A DNA stretch of 64,000 bases from Calycina herbarum (GCA_001414485.1 LLEY01000006.1:496001-560000); one strand, 5' to 3'. Positions 23,518-35,471 are shown, numbered from the stretch's first letter. Notes: generated by a model from the sequence alone, not told the origin. Made by a program: numbers and translations.

Positions 23518-24031
23518 CAGTGAGTTGCGAGTTAAGCTTGAATTTGCCCACTTTTTTTGTAATCGTAATCCGAGCTTTTTTTTTATTAAGGCTTTCTCCC
23601 TCTTTTCTTTAGAAGACAGAAAATAAAAGTACTCTAAAAGAGACGAGGCCTAGCTAGAAAGAAGCGCTATATCTAATTATCTCTCTTCTATATAATTTAT
23701 CAATTTAAAGTATAAAAGATAAATAATTCTTAAAATAATAACCCCTTTTCTTGAAAAAAATTTCACTACCCCTATAAGGTCGACAGGCTATGCTAAGACC
23801 CTACAAAAATAAAGACAGATATAAAATTGTCTGTTTTTGTCCTATAAAGTTTGAAGAGTATAAGGGGAGATATAAGCCTCTTCTTTCCTGTTCTTATAAA
23901 TAGTATATCATATGTTATTATTAATTAATAGGTAAAAGAGTGCCTAAAAAGGGGGGAAATCAAGGAATTTTCTCAAAAAGCTTGGATTACAAAAAAAGTG
24001 GGCAAATTCAAGCTTAACTCGCAACTCACTG
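23518..24031. mobile_element. Tc1/mariner-type MITE, 514 bp
   Basis: About 47-base terminal inverted repeats start CAGTGAGTTGCGAGTTAAGC and are essentially identical at both ends. The dinucleotide TA flanks the element on both sides (23516-23517 and 24032-24033). There is no coding capacity. Size, TA duplication and long terminal repeats indicate a mariner-derived miniature element. Its right end lies 18 bases from the stop codon of the neighbouring regulator gene, so it supplies that gene's 3' flank. Confidence 0.85.
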
Positions 24032-24049
24032 TACGTTACAGAGGAATCA

Positions 24050-25906
24050 TCAATCCAGATGTGACGCAATTCCTTCCAAGGTCCAGTATGCAGAGGGACT
24101 GCTTTGCTCTTCAATCCCCTTCTCTACCATGGGCTTCGCAAACTCAACAAGAAATTTGAGCATCCATCGGTCGAGTACAAAGCTTGTGTCCATGCTTTTC
24201 CTACATGTATCGTGGAAGGCGCGAAGTCGCATCATCGCTCCATCTAATGTAGACCAAAAAGGCCTGAGATGTAATAGCATTTCAAAATTACGCTCAAGCC
24301 GTGAGCGAGCCACCTGTATTTGGGACTCGATTTCGGAAAAAAGGAGTGTATGAATTTGAACCTGAAGAGAAAGCTTGACTTAGCAGATAGTTCCACAAAT
24401 GATTAACATTGTCGAGGAGATTAAAATGACGATGAGGGGCGACTTACAGTGGACGCAATAACAAGAACATGGGCTACCATAGTGTAAAGAACTTCAGAGT
24501 CTGGGGTTGCAAATGCTCGATAAATCATCTCGCAAAGACTTGCTGCATGCTCCTTGCATTTCTCCGCATACATCGCAGCAGACGGTGTCGATTCGTAAGA
24601 ATCAGTGTGTAGAAATTGATAGAACAAGAGTTGGCCGAAATGATAATATCCAAGATAAACAGCGGCAAAGGTTCGCCCAAGACCATGAGAAGCGTGCCAT
24701 TGGAAGTTTTCTGGTGTATCTTTCATGCTTGGGGGCAGAGCCTCTGCCCAGTCGTCGAGCCTTCTGCTTAAACCATGAACAGCATGCTCCAAAATAAGTC
24801 CACTGGGTGCGTCTTGCACACAGGATTCGTTAAAAGCGTTGATTTCGAGAAGTATTCGATTGAGTTTGATCATTTCGGATATCAGAGGGGATTGAGTTTC
24901 TTGGACAATTACAGTTCCAATTGGATCGGGTCCCGTTGAGAGTGCAAGATATCTCATTTCGTCCATAGGAAGTTGGATTTCAACATTGGGCATGTGCTTT
25001 GGGAGCTTTACCGCCGACGAGCTCCAAACATCAACCATGCATAAAGATGACCAGACTGGTATTTATTAAGTGGTGGCTTGAAACAAGTTGTGTGGGTTTA
25101 CTCACCCCGTATGTTGATCTCATGCTCGAGTAAACAAGAGACCGGGCTATTTGGCAGATCGAGGAGTTGTGCGATTCGACATCCAATGCCATAATAAACA
25201 GTTTCCGAGGCATCATCCCCGTCTGCAATACAAGCTGCGCCCAAAAGAACGCATGCTTGGACTGTGACAAGTGAGATATCTCGTATGTTTAATGATTTGA
25301 CTGCGCTATCAAAATATGGGGCACCTCGCTCTTTGGGATTGATGTGTGAAAAACTTGGGTCTGTCGAAAACCTGCAAAGTGGGTATCAGAATAGGCATTC
25401 GATGAATCGCATGACAACAGAGTAAGCCAAATTGGATCGTACCTCGCCGATAATGCAAACATTGAGTACAACAGTACATGTGGAACCAGATCTTCGGTGA
25501 CATTTCTTTTGAAGGTTGGGGGGTGAAAGAGGGTATGAAATTGATTGTGGATATAATCAAAATACAGCTGTACAAGACTCAATCGCAAAGGAATTGGAGG
25601 AAGAGGATTCTGTCTTCTAGGACTATGCAACTCCGGCTCCCTTCCATTTTCAATATTTGAGTTACTTGAAATTTGGTAGCGATTCTGATGATAGTAACCG
25701 CCAATTGGAGGTTCTTTGACACATGGAATTCTGCGGTCTAGACAATGAGCACAAGACTCTGCTCCTCGGGGAATGTTACACTTTCGTCGACGAGAACTAG
25801 GAAATGATCAGAATGGGGAAGTATTGGGCGGGGAAAGTTGCAATTGGAGTTTGGGAACTGAAAGAGGGGCATACCGACAAGCTGCGCAAGAAGTTGGTCG
25901 ACGCAT
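24050..25906 (-). CDS. Zn2Cys6 transcription factor with fungal-specific domain
   Basis: Nuclear DNA-binding regulator. Five exons (25906-25875, 25796-25443, 25371-25106, 25055-24448, 24361-24050) join to 523 residues. The binuclear zinc cluster is itself split by the first intron: CAAC, RSRRRKC, then CAHC and the last Cys before VKEPP, within residues 7-36. The middle holds the fungal-specific regulatory domain (FHPPTFKRN, LYSMFALSARF, DVWSSSAVKLP), of the type seen in xylanolytic-activator and sugar-use regulators. The gene is divergent from a sugar permease (start 26568), a common regulator/transporter pairing, so control of sugar uptake is a fair inference. The protein ends at a tandem TGATGA, 18 bases before a MITE. 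All four introns are canonical GT-AG. Confidence 0.87.
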
Positions 25907-26567
25907 GTCTGCCACGTGCCAAGAATTCCCCAGAATGTAGGTTGAGGCCGGGATGATGGGGTAGCTGTCAGATAAATGCGGGAATGTTTTCCACCAAGAC
26001 GTGAAGAGAAAAAAGAGGATATGGTTGCGGAAAACCAGTCTGAGATTTCCGCCTTTAAGTGTGCCGATTAAAGCCGCCATGACTCGTACCACCAAGCAAA
26101 TTAGCCCCCCTTTTTTTCTTCCAGACAGGGATGCTTGACCCCGTGGGGTTGGGACTTTCTCCATATTCAAGATGGACGACGCAAGTCATCCATCGTAGGA
26201 CAGCAAACAGAGCGGCGCCCAACTGTTGAGGAGGCGGTATCCCCAGCGTTGGTAGGCGAAGAAACGATGTTTGAGAAGAAGAATTAAACTTCTCACCACT
26301 TTTTCCCCACCTTCTTACCAAACCATACCTAGGTAGGAGACAACCAATTCCAGTGGACCGGTTCCAAGGTCAAATGATAATTGGTGCTGCTTTTACTATC
26401 CCGAGACTCGCCTCCCTGGTCCAAGAAAGAACAGGCGAGAGTCTAGGGCAGGGAGCGGACAGACCCCAGATCCAGCTCAACACACATGATCATCTATATT
26501 AATCTTCCTTTCCCACCTCCCCAGTTATAGCCAAGCAACCCCAACTCCCACTCCATCACCAGTCAAC
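25907..26567. promoter_or_regulatory. Shared divergent promoter, regulator and sugar permease
   Basis: 661 bases between two divergent starts. It contains CT-rich stretches and a CCTCCCTGG block near 26410, usual for fungal promoters. I see no specific operator. A minus-strand ORF here overlaps the first exon of the regulator and is not a separate gene. Confidence 0.4.
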
Positions 26568-27606
26568 ATGGCAGCTCCCGTCGAAAGGGTCACTTCTCCA
26601 GAAACCATAATGAATGAGAAACATGTCGGCAACGCGACTGTTGGCGACGATGGAACAGATGTCGGAAATGCTTTACAACAGGAACGACAATTAACCTTGA
26701 AAGAGACATTCAAACTTTACCCCAAGGCCATCATGTTCTCTTTCATGATTTCCTTGGCTGTCATTATGGAAGGGTACGACACGAACCTCATGGGAAACTT
26801 CTTTCCATTCCCGGAATTCAAAAACAGATTCGGCGATGAAGTGGACCCAGATGGTGGTAGACTGGTCTCAGCAAGATGGCAAACTATTTTGGGAAACGGA
26901 ACTCAGGTAGGTGTAACGAGGAACTCCCCCAAAGCTTGACTGATCGTCTTGACAGGCTGGATCAATCGTTGGTCTCTTCTTAAATGGCATCATCTCAGAA
27001 AAGATCGGGTATGAGAAGACTATGATTTTCTCAATGGTAGTAATGATTGGGTGTATCTTCATTCCTTTCTTCTCAAATTCGCTAGATATGTACCTCGCTG
27101 GTGCAATCCTTCAAGGTGTCCCATGGGGTGTCTTCCAAACGCTTGCGGTAACATATGCAGCGGATATCTGCCCGGTATCTCTTCGTGGTTATATGACATC
27201 CTGGGTCAACCTCTGCTGGGTTATTGGTCAACTTATCTCCTCCGGCATGTTTCGTGGACTATTGAACCGAACAGACGAGTGGGGTTACCGAATTCCCTTT
27301 GCGCTTCAGTGGGTCTGGCCAGTTCCTATTATTATCGGAACGTTGCTTGCGCCAGAATCACCATGGTGGCTCATTCGACACAATCAAATCGAGGAGGCAA
27401 GACAAGCCTTACTTTCGCTTACTTCAAGAAACAGCGGCATTCCGTTCGATGTTGAATCCCATCTCGAAATGATGAAAGTAACCAATCAATTCGAAATCGA
27501 AGTCAGCTCAGGTGCGCACTACTGGGATTGCTTCCGTGGAACAGACCTTCGACGAACCGAAATCGCGGCGAGAGAACAATTAGCGAACCAAGTTGCCAAA
27601 AATTAG
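26568..27606 (+). pseudogene. MFS sugar permease, C-terminally truncated
   Basis: Sugar porter family, of the alpha-glucoside (maltose) permease type, plasma membrane. Exons 26568-26906 and 26956-27606 give 329 residues, where the family usually has about 500-550. Present are the cytosolic N-terminus, the first six membrane spans (SFMISLAVIMEGYDTNLMG, the loop NGIISEKIGYEK, then QGVPWGVFQTLAVTYAADI) and the central PESPWWLI motif. Homology stops after GTDLRRTEIA, where the second six-span half should begin; 13 unrelated residues and a stop follow. The break lies near 27566, against the broken end of a convergent permease pseudogene. A half transporter is unlikely to work, so I call it a pseudogene although the remaining frame is open. 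Confidence 0.8.
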
Positions 27607-28721
27607 AGTAAATTAATACTCACGCATCTTTGTCGGGGAAAACGGAACTTCCAATGAAGCTCGTCAATTGTCCGACAATGGCAACAACGGCTACAGCACT
27701 GCCCTTTTTCGAGTCGTTTCCGACATTGTTCAGAATCCAGGTCAGATTAAGCGCAACGATGGGAAAAGTTCCGCAGCATGCAAACCACACACCGACATAT
27801 CTCGCACCAACACTCATTTGGTTGCTTACGGTAGTTAAATTCAAATACCCAATCAGTGAAACAGTAGCAAGGACTGCGATCAAGGGACCCCGCTTTCCCC
27901 AGCGATCTGAGACCAAAGCAACAACCACACAGCACAGGAGAGCGGCGAAATATGGTGGCGCGGTAAGACCTTGAGCTGTAATTGAGGTGTATCCCATTAA
28001 GTTGATGATGTTCGGGAGGAAGAAAAATACGACTGGTGCAAAAAGTAGCGTGGGAACGCCTTCAATTACGAAGAGCCACCTCCATGGCTCCCAAGAATGT
28101 TTGATATGCGTGATTCCGAATGCAAGTGCACTAGCGAAGCAGTTTGCGAGTGGCTGTTCCTAAGAGGAATGCCATCCGAAGTCCGAGTTCCTTGCGTTGG
28201 TAGAACATCGAAAGGTAAAAGGGGGAACTCGTTGCAAGCATGACTTCTAATATCCCGAGGAATGCGCTGCAAGTACAAAGTCCAGCAAGGCGTTTAAACG
28301 GCAGCAGTGCCCCATCCAACACAGAGAAATGCAACATAGATGTGAGCTGGAAAGATTTTCCAGAAAAGCGTCATCCATTCGAATATTTCGAAGCCAATGT
28401 ACAGAGAATATAGTACCCAACTGCACTGTTGAGGTATTAGGATTGCTAGAGGAATCGAAGAGTAGAATATGGAATACCTGTTGACTGTCGAAACCAAGAT
28501 CTTTCTGTGGACCAGCCGTCTTTGCGTTGCCAATGTTCCCCGATCAAGGTATGACAAGACATATAGAACAGAGACAACTGGAAGTACAGTACCCTTTTGT
28601 CGAAAGCATGTTGAATCCGCTTCTGTTGGTCGTTGGTGATATCGAGTTGGAGAATTTCCTCAACCTTGCCTGTCTCGATATCCTCCATATCAGGCGCTAC
28701 CATATCCTTTTCCTTGTCCAT
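27606..28721 (-). pseudogene. DAL5/TNA1-type anion:cation symporter, multiply broken
   Basis: Relic of an MFS permease of the allantoate/nicotinate (DAL5, TNA1) family. Conceptual start MDKEKDMVAPDMED at 28721. Recognisable blocks are SVLYVLSYLDRG, WVLYSLYIGFEIFEW, FPAHIYVAFLCVGWG, FYLSMFYQRKELGLRM, SWEPWRWLFVIEGVPTLLFA and MGYTSITAQGLTAPPYF. Lesions I can see: a duplicated 5-mer at 28583-28592 (frameshift), a one-base loss at about 28535-28543 just after the YLDRG block (frameshift), in-frame stops near 28294 and 28131, and a loss of roughly 100 codons at about 28010-28025, where FFFLPN runs straight into IINLMGYTS. The last kept exon ends at a normal donor site at 27623, and the following exons are missing. 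Confidence 0.82.
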
Positions 28722-29318
28722 TTCGTAGGTTCGGTTGGAGACTACTGCCCGACAAGTGCACGAATAAAAGTTTCTTTGAAGCGAAGCCCAGACCTTCATA
28801 TACCCGAGGACCTACATAGAGCCCCATAAATTGACTGGTATTCTGGCTTCTAATAAATGCTCCCAGCATACTGTTATCAGTCCAGTTAGACGCCACAATT
28901 GATAGGATTGTAAGATAGATGAAATGGAGCGAGAAAACCAAGCTCTCATTCCCTCAACTTGCTTCCGCTCCAGTGGGTCAAATATTTGAAATCTATGATC
29001 AATCACAACCCCATGTTCACCCCCAATTTTGGGGCTGATCTTGAGGATGAGGTGGGCGAAGGTGGGGACGGATGCAGGATAATCTCAACCACGCATCCAC
29101 CATGCGTAGAAATTTGTGTACTTCGGATAATTGTGCTACGCCTCAGCTTTCCTATCTCGACGAACATTCTAGCTGTCGCTAAGACGCATCACGGAACTTC
29201 TTGCCATACCAAAGAAGAAAAAGATCAAAGAGCACTCTCTTGGAATCCCGCTGATACCTATTGGCCATCGAATTTCTGATGTATAAATAAAACGATTCAT
29301 GATTAGTACAATGCTTTC
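28722..29318. other. Intergenic spacer
   Basis: No gene is supported between the permease pseudogene and the 3' end of the D-lactate dehydrogenase gene. Short ORFs on both strands lack family features. Confidence 0.4.
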
Positions 29319-31217
29319 TTACTTTTGCCACTTCCAGACGCGACCCAGCTTATATGGCGTATCAAATATCTTCCCCGGGTTCATAAGCCAATGGGGGTCT
29401 AGAGACTGCTTGATGCTCTTCATGACGTTTAAAGTATCTGGCCCGACTTCCTGTAAAAGTTCTTCTTTCTTGAAAAATCCAATTGAGTGCTCTCCCTGTC
29501 CCACGCCGTTAGTATCTATATAAGAAGCAGGGGCAGATTCAGACTTACAGTGCAGGTTCCTTCCATCGCCAGAGCTTTAGTAATCATGTCCTTTACATGT
29601 TTGTCAACCGCTGCCGTCTCTTCGGGGTCGGAACGATGGTACATGATAGCTTCGTGAAAGTTTCCGTCTCCAAGGTGGCCAACAATTGAGGTGAAAAGAC
29701 CGAGTTCTTTCAGCCCTTTCCTTGATTCCTCTGAAATTTTCTTAGTTCTTTCTCTTCGACCAAAGAGTGAAGGATGTGGAAAGTGGAAAGTTTTACTCAC
29801 CAATAATATCTGCTAGCCTTGAAACCGGTACTGCAATATCAGTAGTCCAAAGCTCAGTTCCCTCGGGTCTCGCTGCAAGCAAACTCCACAAAGCTTGCTT
29901 TCTCCCAGACCAAATGAGGTCTTGCTCTTTTTTGTCTTTTGCAAATTCGAACCCCGAACCATTGTTCTCCTTTGCGATTGCTTGAACCTCCTTGATATTG
30001 TCGGCAATGCTTCCAGTTGTACCAGAAAATTTGAAAAACAATGTGGGGACCTCTTTCCAGATTTTTGGCGCTGTGTATCCTCCCTTGTTTAGGACTGCCA
30101 TTTGCGTGTCGTCTAGAAACTCCAATGCAGCTACTGGAACACCAGCTCTCATCACTGCAGTTGCGGTCGATGCGGCATCTCGGACAGTTGGGAAGGTTAC
30201 AACAGCCACGCTGTGCTCTTTGGGGATAGCAGCAAGTTTCAATGTGATCTCTGTGACTAGTCCAAGAGTTCCTTCAGAGCCGACAAATATCCCATTCAGG
30301 TTGTATCCCGCTGCTGATTTCCTAGGTCGTCCTCGAGTTTTGATTACTTGGCCATCTGCGAGAACCACCGTCATATTGAGTACCCAGTCTTTCATGGTAC
30401 CATAGCGAACCGCATTGGTTCCACTACAATTTGTGCCGACCATCCCTCCAAACTTGGCACTAGGGCTGGGATCAACCGGGAAGAAGAGGCCACTGCTGGT
30501 GAGTCTCGTATTGAGATCAACCCAACCAACGGATGGCTGGACTACAATATCCATGTCCTCTTCATGGAATGCAAGGACTTTATCCATATTCGCAAAGTCA
30601 ATACTGATCCCACCATGAGGGGCCGAGTAGTTCCCCTCTAGACTGCTACCACCGGAATAAGCTGTCATTGGTACTTTGTACTTGTGGCATATCTGGGCAA
30701 TCTTCGACACCTCTTCTGTTGACTTGGGGTAAACAACAGCAATGGGCAAAGTTTTGATATTTGCTGGCGACCATTCGGAGAAGCCATGGTGTTTGAGATC
30801 TTCTTCATCCACGCTAATGCTATCCTCGCCGAGAGCCTCCTCAATTTCTTTGACAGACTAAACACGTGATCAGCCAAGTTCATATGGAAAGTTATCACGA
30901 TTAGTTACCTTGTTCATGTCCTTCACACTTCCATATTGGGGTGGTCTAAACTTGTCATCCCGGGAATAGTCGATGCCCAGTTGTTTTGTTTTCTGGTAGG
31001 CTTTGCCAGCTGTGAAGGAGAAGCTGATGGCCGCACCCAGAGCAAGGGCCATAGTAGGCGGCCATTTTGGTGAAGGCGGTTTGTCTTGGGTGGCTCCAGG
31101 TGGCTGGTATCGGTGCGATTCGAAGGTGCTATTTCGTCGTTGACAGAAAGAGGTCGACTTTGTAAATTTTGTCGTCGCCCTAATTGCTCTCGACGACGCA
31201 CGCGTCAAAGAAGACAT
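29319..31217 (-). CDS. D-lactate dehydrogenase (cytochrome), mitochondrial type
   Basis: FAD enzyme that oxidises D-lactate to pyruvate and passes electrons to cytochrome c; relatives sit on the mitochondrial inner membrane. Exons 31217-30909, 30857-29801, 29730-29549 and 29495-29319 join to 574 residues, close to the ~580 of yeast DLD1. The N-terminus is basic and Ser/Thr-rich, like a mitochondrial presequence, followed by a hydrophobic segment (MALALGAAISFSFTAG). The FAD-binding domain shows GGSSLEGNYSAPHGG and VQPSVGWVDLNT. The FAD-oxidase C-terminal domain shows HLGDGNFHEA and NPGKIFD. All three introns are GT-AG. The gene is divergent from the aminotransferase-like gene, with 513 bases between starts. 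A close relative such as 2-hydroxyglutarate dehydrogenase is possible, but length and motifs favour DLD. Confidence 0.9.
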
Positions 31218-31730
31218 TTCAGACAGAGCTTAGGGAAAGTTCGCACTTGAAACATACAAAATGAGAAGACGTTACCAAGATGAGCCACTGATTGATGAAG
31301 ATAATATTAAGCCAGCTTGAATGTTGAAACGGCCAGAAAGTATTTCGCTAGAATGTTAATCCGGAGCTGATAAAAGTGGGATCGGAGATTAAATGCGGAT
31401 ACGGGACAATATCGGAGAACTTCCCGGTCGATATGATGGGCAACATGTCTTGATATCAATATCCCACTGTCACTGGTGATGAGTGCTATAATTGAATAGC
31501 CCAGTGCTACAAAAAAACTCGAGCGAAGACAGCAATCAAATTAAGCAACTTCCACAGTGGTTGGGTCCGCCTAGTTTCTCTTTAGGAGATCGCGGAATAT
31601 CTGGAATGATGCAAAATGGGACGCTGTATAAGTGATCTAGATAAATACAAAATGTTCCCGAGGAGCTTCGAGAGGCACGTCCGTATCGATTTCTCATTCG
31701 ACCCTTTTTCTAAATTTCACTACATTTGAA
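31218..31730. promoter_or_regulatory. Divergent promoter region
   Basis: Lies between the starts of the D-lactate dehydrogenase (-) and the aminotransferase-like gene (+). AT-rich, with no sites I can name with confidence. Confidence 0.35.
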
Positions 31731-33094
31731 ATGGACAATCCGAAGCCAGCAGCAAGGGTGGCAACCAGAAGACCTGATGTTTGGTAAGTTGATCCGGATT
31801 CTTCTTCGGAATTTTGATATTAATTCATAGATAGGTTAATGGCTAATGGTGCAGCAGCATCTTCTCTAATTCAGCCCATTGTAAATATGGGACAAGGCTT
31901 TTTCGGATATGCACCACCACAATTCATCGTGGATGCGGCAATTGAAGCACTCGGTACAGTAGATACGAACCAGTACTCGCCAACAAAAGGAAGACCAAGA
32001 TTAAAGAAAGCTCTCGTCAAAGGATATTCAGAATGGCTCGAGCGTCCGATCGATTCCGAAACAGAAGTTACGGTCACCACTAGTGCAAATGAAGGTTAGT
32101 TTTCGCTTACTTGTGTTGCGCGATGTCATCTAAATTGGCAACAGGTATTCTCAGAGCATTCATGGCCTTTATAGAAGAAGGAGATGAGGTCATTGTGTTT
32201 GAACCCTTTTTTGACCAATATCTAAGCAACATTGAGATGCCAGGAGGAAAAGTCGTTTACGTGCCTTTACATCCCCCCATGCCTGGAGATACCCAGACCT
32301 CATCCTCCTCTGAATGGACCTTGGATATTGAACAGCTTGCTGCAGCGATCACCCCCAGGATCAAAATGGTAGTGATAAATACTCCACATAACCCCTTAGG
32401 CAAGATATTTTCAAAGGAAGAGCTTACTGCCACCGGAAACCTTTGCGTTGCACACAATATAATTACTTTGTCGGATGAAGTGTATGACACCTTATATTAT
32501 TCGCCCTCCACTCGGATTGCAACGTTATCACCAGAGTTTGCACGTTTGACTTTGACGTTTGGCTCTGTTGGCAAAAGCTTTTACGTGACAGGATGGCGTG
32601 TAGGGTAGCTCGTGGAACCTGAACATCTTGTTACCTACGTTTCAGCGGCACATACACGGATATGCTACACCATAGTTTCCCCACTTCAAGAAGCAATTGC
32701 GGCAGGCGTCGAGCAAGCACCAACGAATGGATTCTGGGACAAGTCACGAGCGGAACTCAAGGGGAAGATGACTCTGTTCAATGCTGTGTGGGATGAGCTG
32801 AAGCTTCCTTACACCAATCCCGAGGGTGGATATTTCGTCCTTGTCAATCTGAAGAAAGTCAAAATCCCTGAGGATTACACTTTCACGGAACATATAGCAT
32901 GCAGGCCTTGCGACTTCAAGCTTTGTTGGTTTCTCATACAGGAAATCGGGGTCGCTGCAATTCCTCCCACTGAGTTCTGCACAGATGAGAATGCGCATTT
33001 GGTAGAAGAGTACCTTCGCTTCGCGGTGTGTAAGAACGACGATGTACTAGAAGCCGCGAAAGAGAGCTTGAGAGGATTAAGCAAATATTTGTAG
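31731..33094 (+). pseudogene. Kynurenine aminotransferase-like, one in-frame stop
   Basis: Fold-type I PLP aminotransferase of the kynurenine/glutamine-pyruvate aminotransferase group. Exons 31731-31783, 31835-32094 and 32145-33094 join to a 420-codon frame interrupted by a single TAG at 32606-32608. Conserved blocks: MGQGFFGYAPP, NQYSPTKGRPRLKKA, NTPHNPLGK (contacts PLP), DEVYDTL, the Schiff-base Lys in SVGKSFYVTGWRVG, and the C-terminal EYLRFAVCK. The stop falls right after GWRVG, where relatives have Trp, so TGG has become TAG. Everything downstream is still conserved and in frame, which points to a recent change, a readthrough or an assembly error. If real, the protein loses its last third. 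The reaction is known for the family; the substrate here is inferred. Confidence 0.82.
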
Positions 33095-33189
33095 TTAATT
33101 TAGTTTTTTCCAAACACCATGACCGAGGAATACCAAACAAAATTACCCAAACACCTAGTTGATGAAAGTACATCCTGAAACTGTGAGCC

Positions 33190-34229
33190 TCAAACTCTCA
33201 GATGTGTTGCATGAATAAGTATCAAGTCGCTTGGGTTGGCGGTCTCGAAATATGTGGGCAGTTCCAAACAAGCTGGTTCAATGGCCGGCAACTCAAAAAC
33301 AGATTTTTCTTCTGGCGAAAGCTCAAAGATCTGATCCTCAACTGAGTGTAGTTCCGAAACCGGCTTCAAGATCCCAAAAAGTTCTGGCACTCTTCTCAAG
33401 CTGGCTCCCAACTCGAATCTCATCCAATTTTGCGATGCTAACTCTGGCTTGCCAGCGATCGAGTCGCGAGTTTTGACTCGGGGACGGGGTCTCGGCTGAA
33501 CTCTATCATGGTAACGAGAGCGGAAGATTATCCAGCAAGCAGTTAAAAACAGAATTCCAACCGGAAGGGCAAAGGCAAGTATTTCCCAACGGCGGTCATG
33601 CTTTCCAGCATCATTGAAATTTGAGGTGGAATTCTGGTTGCGCGAAACAGTTGCATCGAGTGTTTCTGTGACAAATTTGTAAGAAGGGGGCTTTTGAGTA
33701 GAAGATTATTTGCAAATACCCTTGATGAATCTTTCGCTGGTGCCTGTTGGAAGATGTGAGCCGTTGAAGAGGTCCGACGTAGTTTTGGTGATTGACACGC
33801 TCGATACTGTACTGAAACGTTCCGATGTATTGGATCTTTGGTATAAGGTTTGCATGTTTTGATTGTTGGCAAATTTTAATGAGGCACAATAGTTGATATA
33901 AGGCTGAAGATTAATGTAATCTTTTGTTGAGTTCATACCCACATCGGCGGTTAGGGTACAGTTTTGACATTTCCCTAATTCCGTAGAGACTAGCGAGTCT
34001 ATTTCACAAAGCTTGGGTATTCGCCCAATATTTTCGGCTTCCTTGACAGCACCATCTGTTTGAGAAGGAAAATGCAAGTCAGAGTCTGATATATCGAGCA
34101 GGAGTACTTCAGCCACTTACTACAGAACCGCCTGCATCTTGTATCACTCGTAGATGGAGCTGTCGAGCTAGAAATACTACTCGCCACTGAGAGGATATAG
34201 AAAGATTGTAACAGTCTGTTCAAATGCAT
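33190..34229 (-). CDS. Single-pass membrane protein with CxxC ectodomain and EL-rich tail
   Basis: Function unknown. Exons 34229-34121, 34055-33720 and 33665-33190 join to 306 residues. Layout: signal peptide (MHLNRLLQSFYILSVASS), a Ser/Thr-rich start, an ectodomain of about 140 residues with RCRRFC, CQNC and YINYCAS and several NxS/T sites, one membrane span (LAFALPVGILFLTACWIIF), a basic stop-transfer stretch, and a long cytosolic tail with repeated E-L pairs (MRFELG, VPELFG, VSELH, IFELS, VFELP, CLELP). That layout is common among ascomycete surface glycoproteins, some of them cell-wall sensors. Two relatives lie nearby at about 35.5-36.5 kb and 48.1-48.8 kb. Confidence 0.72.
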
Positions 34230-35471
34230 TTTAAAATTAAAAAGTTCTCAGCTGCGATCAAAATGAAGTTGGGGATGCAATGCCAAAAAGTATGTTTTTC
34301 TTAATACCAAGGAACTAAGACCGAAATCCGATATCCAATATCCTATGAACTATATATCACACGACACGTGGTTGCATCAGTCGAAGGGGGCTGTACATTA
34401 ATCTAATAAATGAAAACCGTTGGAATTGTTTTGCCCGGTTGAAACGAAAGTACGAATCATGCCCCTTGTTCATTGACGGAATTGTTGATCTCGGCTCTCC
34501 TATTGGCGAATGCACCTAACACCTGCATTTGTGCGACATGGAAAACCATAAAGACCTGCTGAGAATAGAAAAGATACGTCGGCACTTCTGCTTCGCCCTT
34601 TTTCCGCATCTTTCACCGAGAAGTAATTCCCACTTTGGTTCTGGGATGCAGAAAAGGTTCACGGTTCAAGGAGCTTTATCCACTGCGAATTTGGAATACA
34701 CATTTCGTGCAACAATTATGTACGTCTCAGCCGACCAACCACACCCCGAAAACTCAAGAGGATTTCTTGAGTTTACCTTTTTAGGCAGCTCGAAAACTCT
34801 GATCAACGGCAGTTCTTAGAAGATTACATTGAACCTGGGGTCCGAAAGGGGGCTAAGCGAGAGAATACTTCAGGAAATCAAACCTGGGGGAAAACATGAT
34901 GTCAACTTCGAAGTAGACACTATCATTGCTACAATATGCCTTAAAGCATAACCACCTTTGTCCGAAAGCCAGTCCCAAATAATATCAAGACAGGCAACAG
35001 ACCATGTAGCAGCATGAAAAAGTCAGGGTAGTGGTGGTCACGTTACAATGTTTCAATCTGGTGTGGATGACCACGATGCTCCAAATTAACGTCGATCATT
35101 GAACTGTACCCGGATAGATTGACACATGTGCCCACATGGACAACACGAGGTATACAATCCATCTCAAAACTCACCAGTCATAAGCACATCGATAATGAGA
35201 CATGTTAAAAATAGCTGGTACTCGTCGGCCACGCGGAGGGACGATCTTAATCAATTAAATGCACTCTCAAATGAAAATCTAGCCAACCATAAGTAAAACC
35301 AGGTGTTTGCAGGTGTTAGGCATGGGTTTTCCCCTGACGAAAATTACCTGTCGTGGTTCCCCTCCCAGTACTCGCTAAGGAGCATGTAGACTGTGTACCG
35401 GATAGGGCTAAGGGTGCGTAATTTATGAGAATGCTCGCTGTCGGTAAATTTTTCTCTTGGTGAGGACATTG
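34230..35471. other. Gene-free spacer
   Basis: About 1.2 kb between two related membrane protein genes. A 96-codon + ORF near 34529 has no recognisable features. I see no repeat or RNA gene. Confidence 0.4.
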
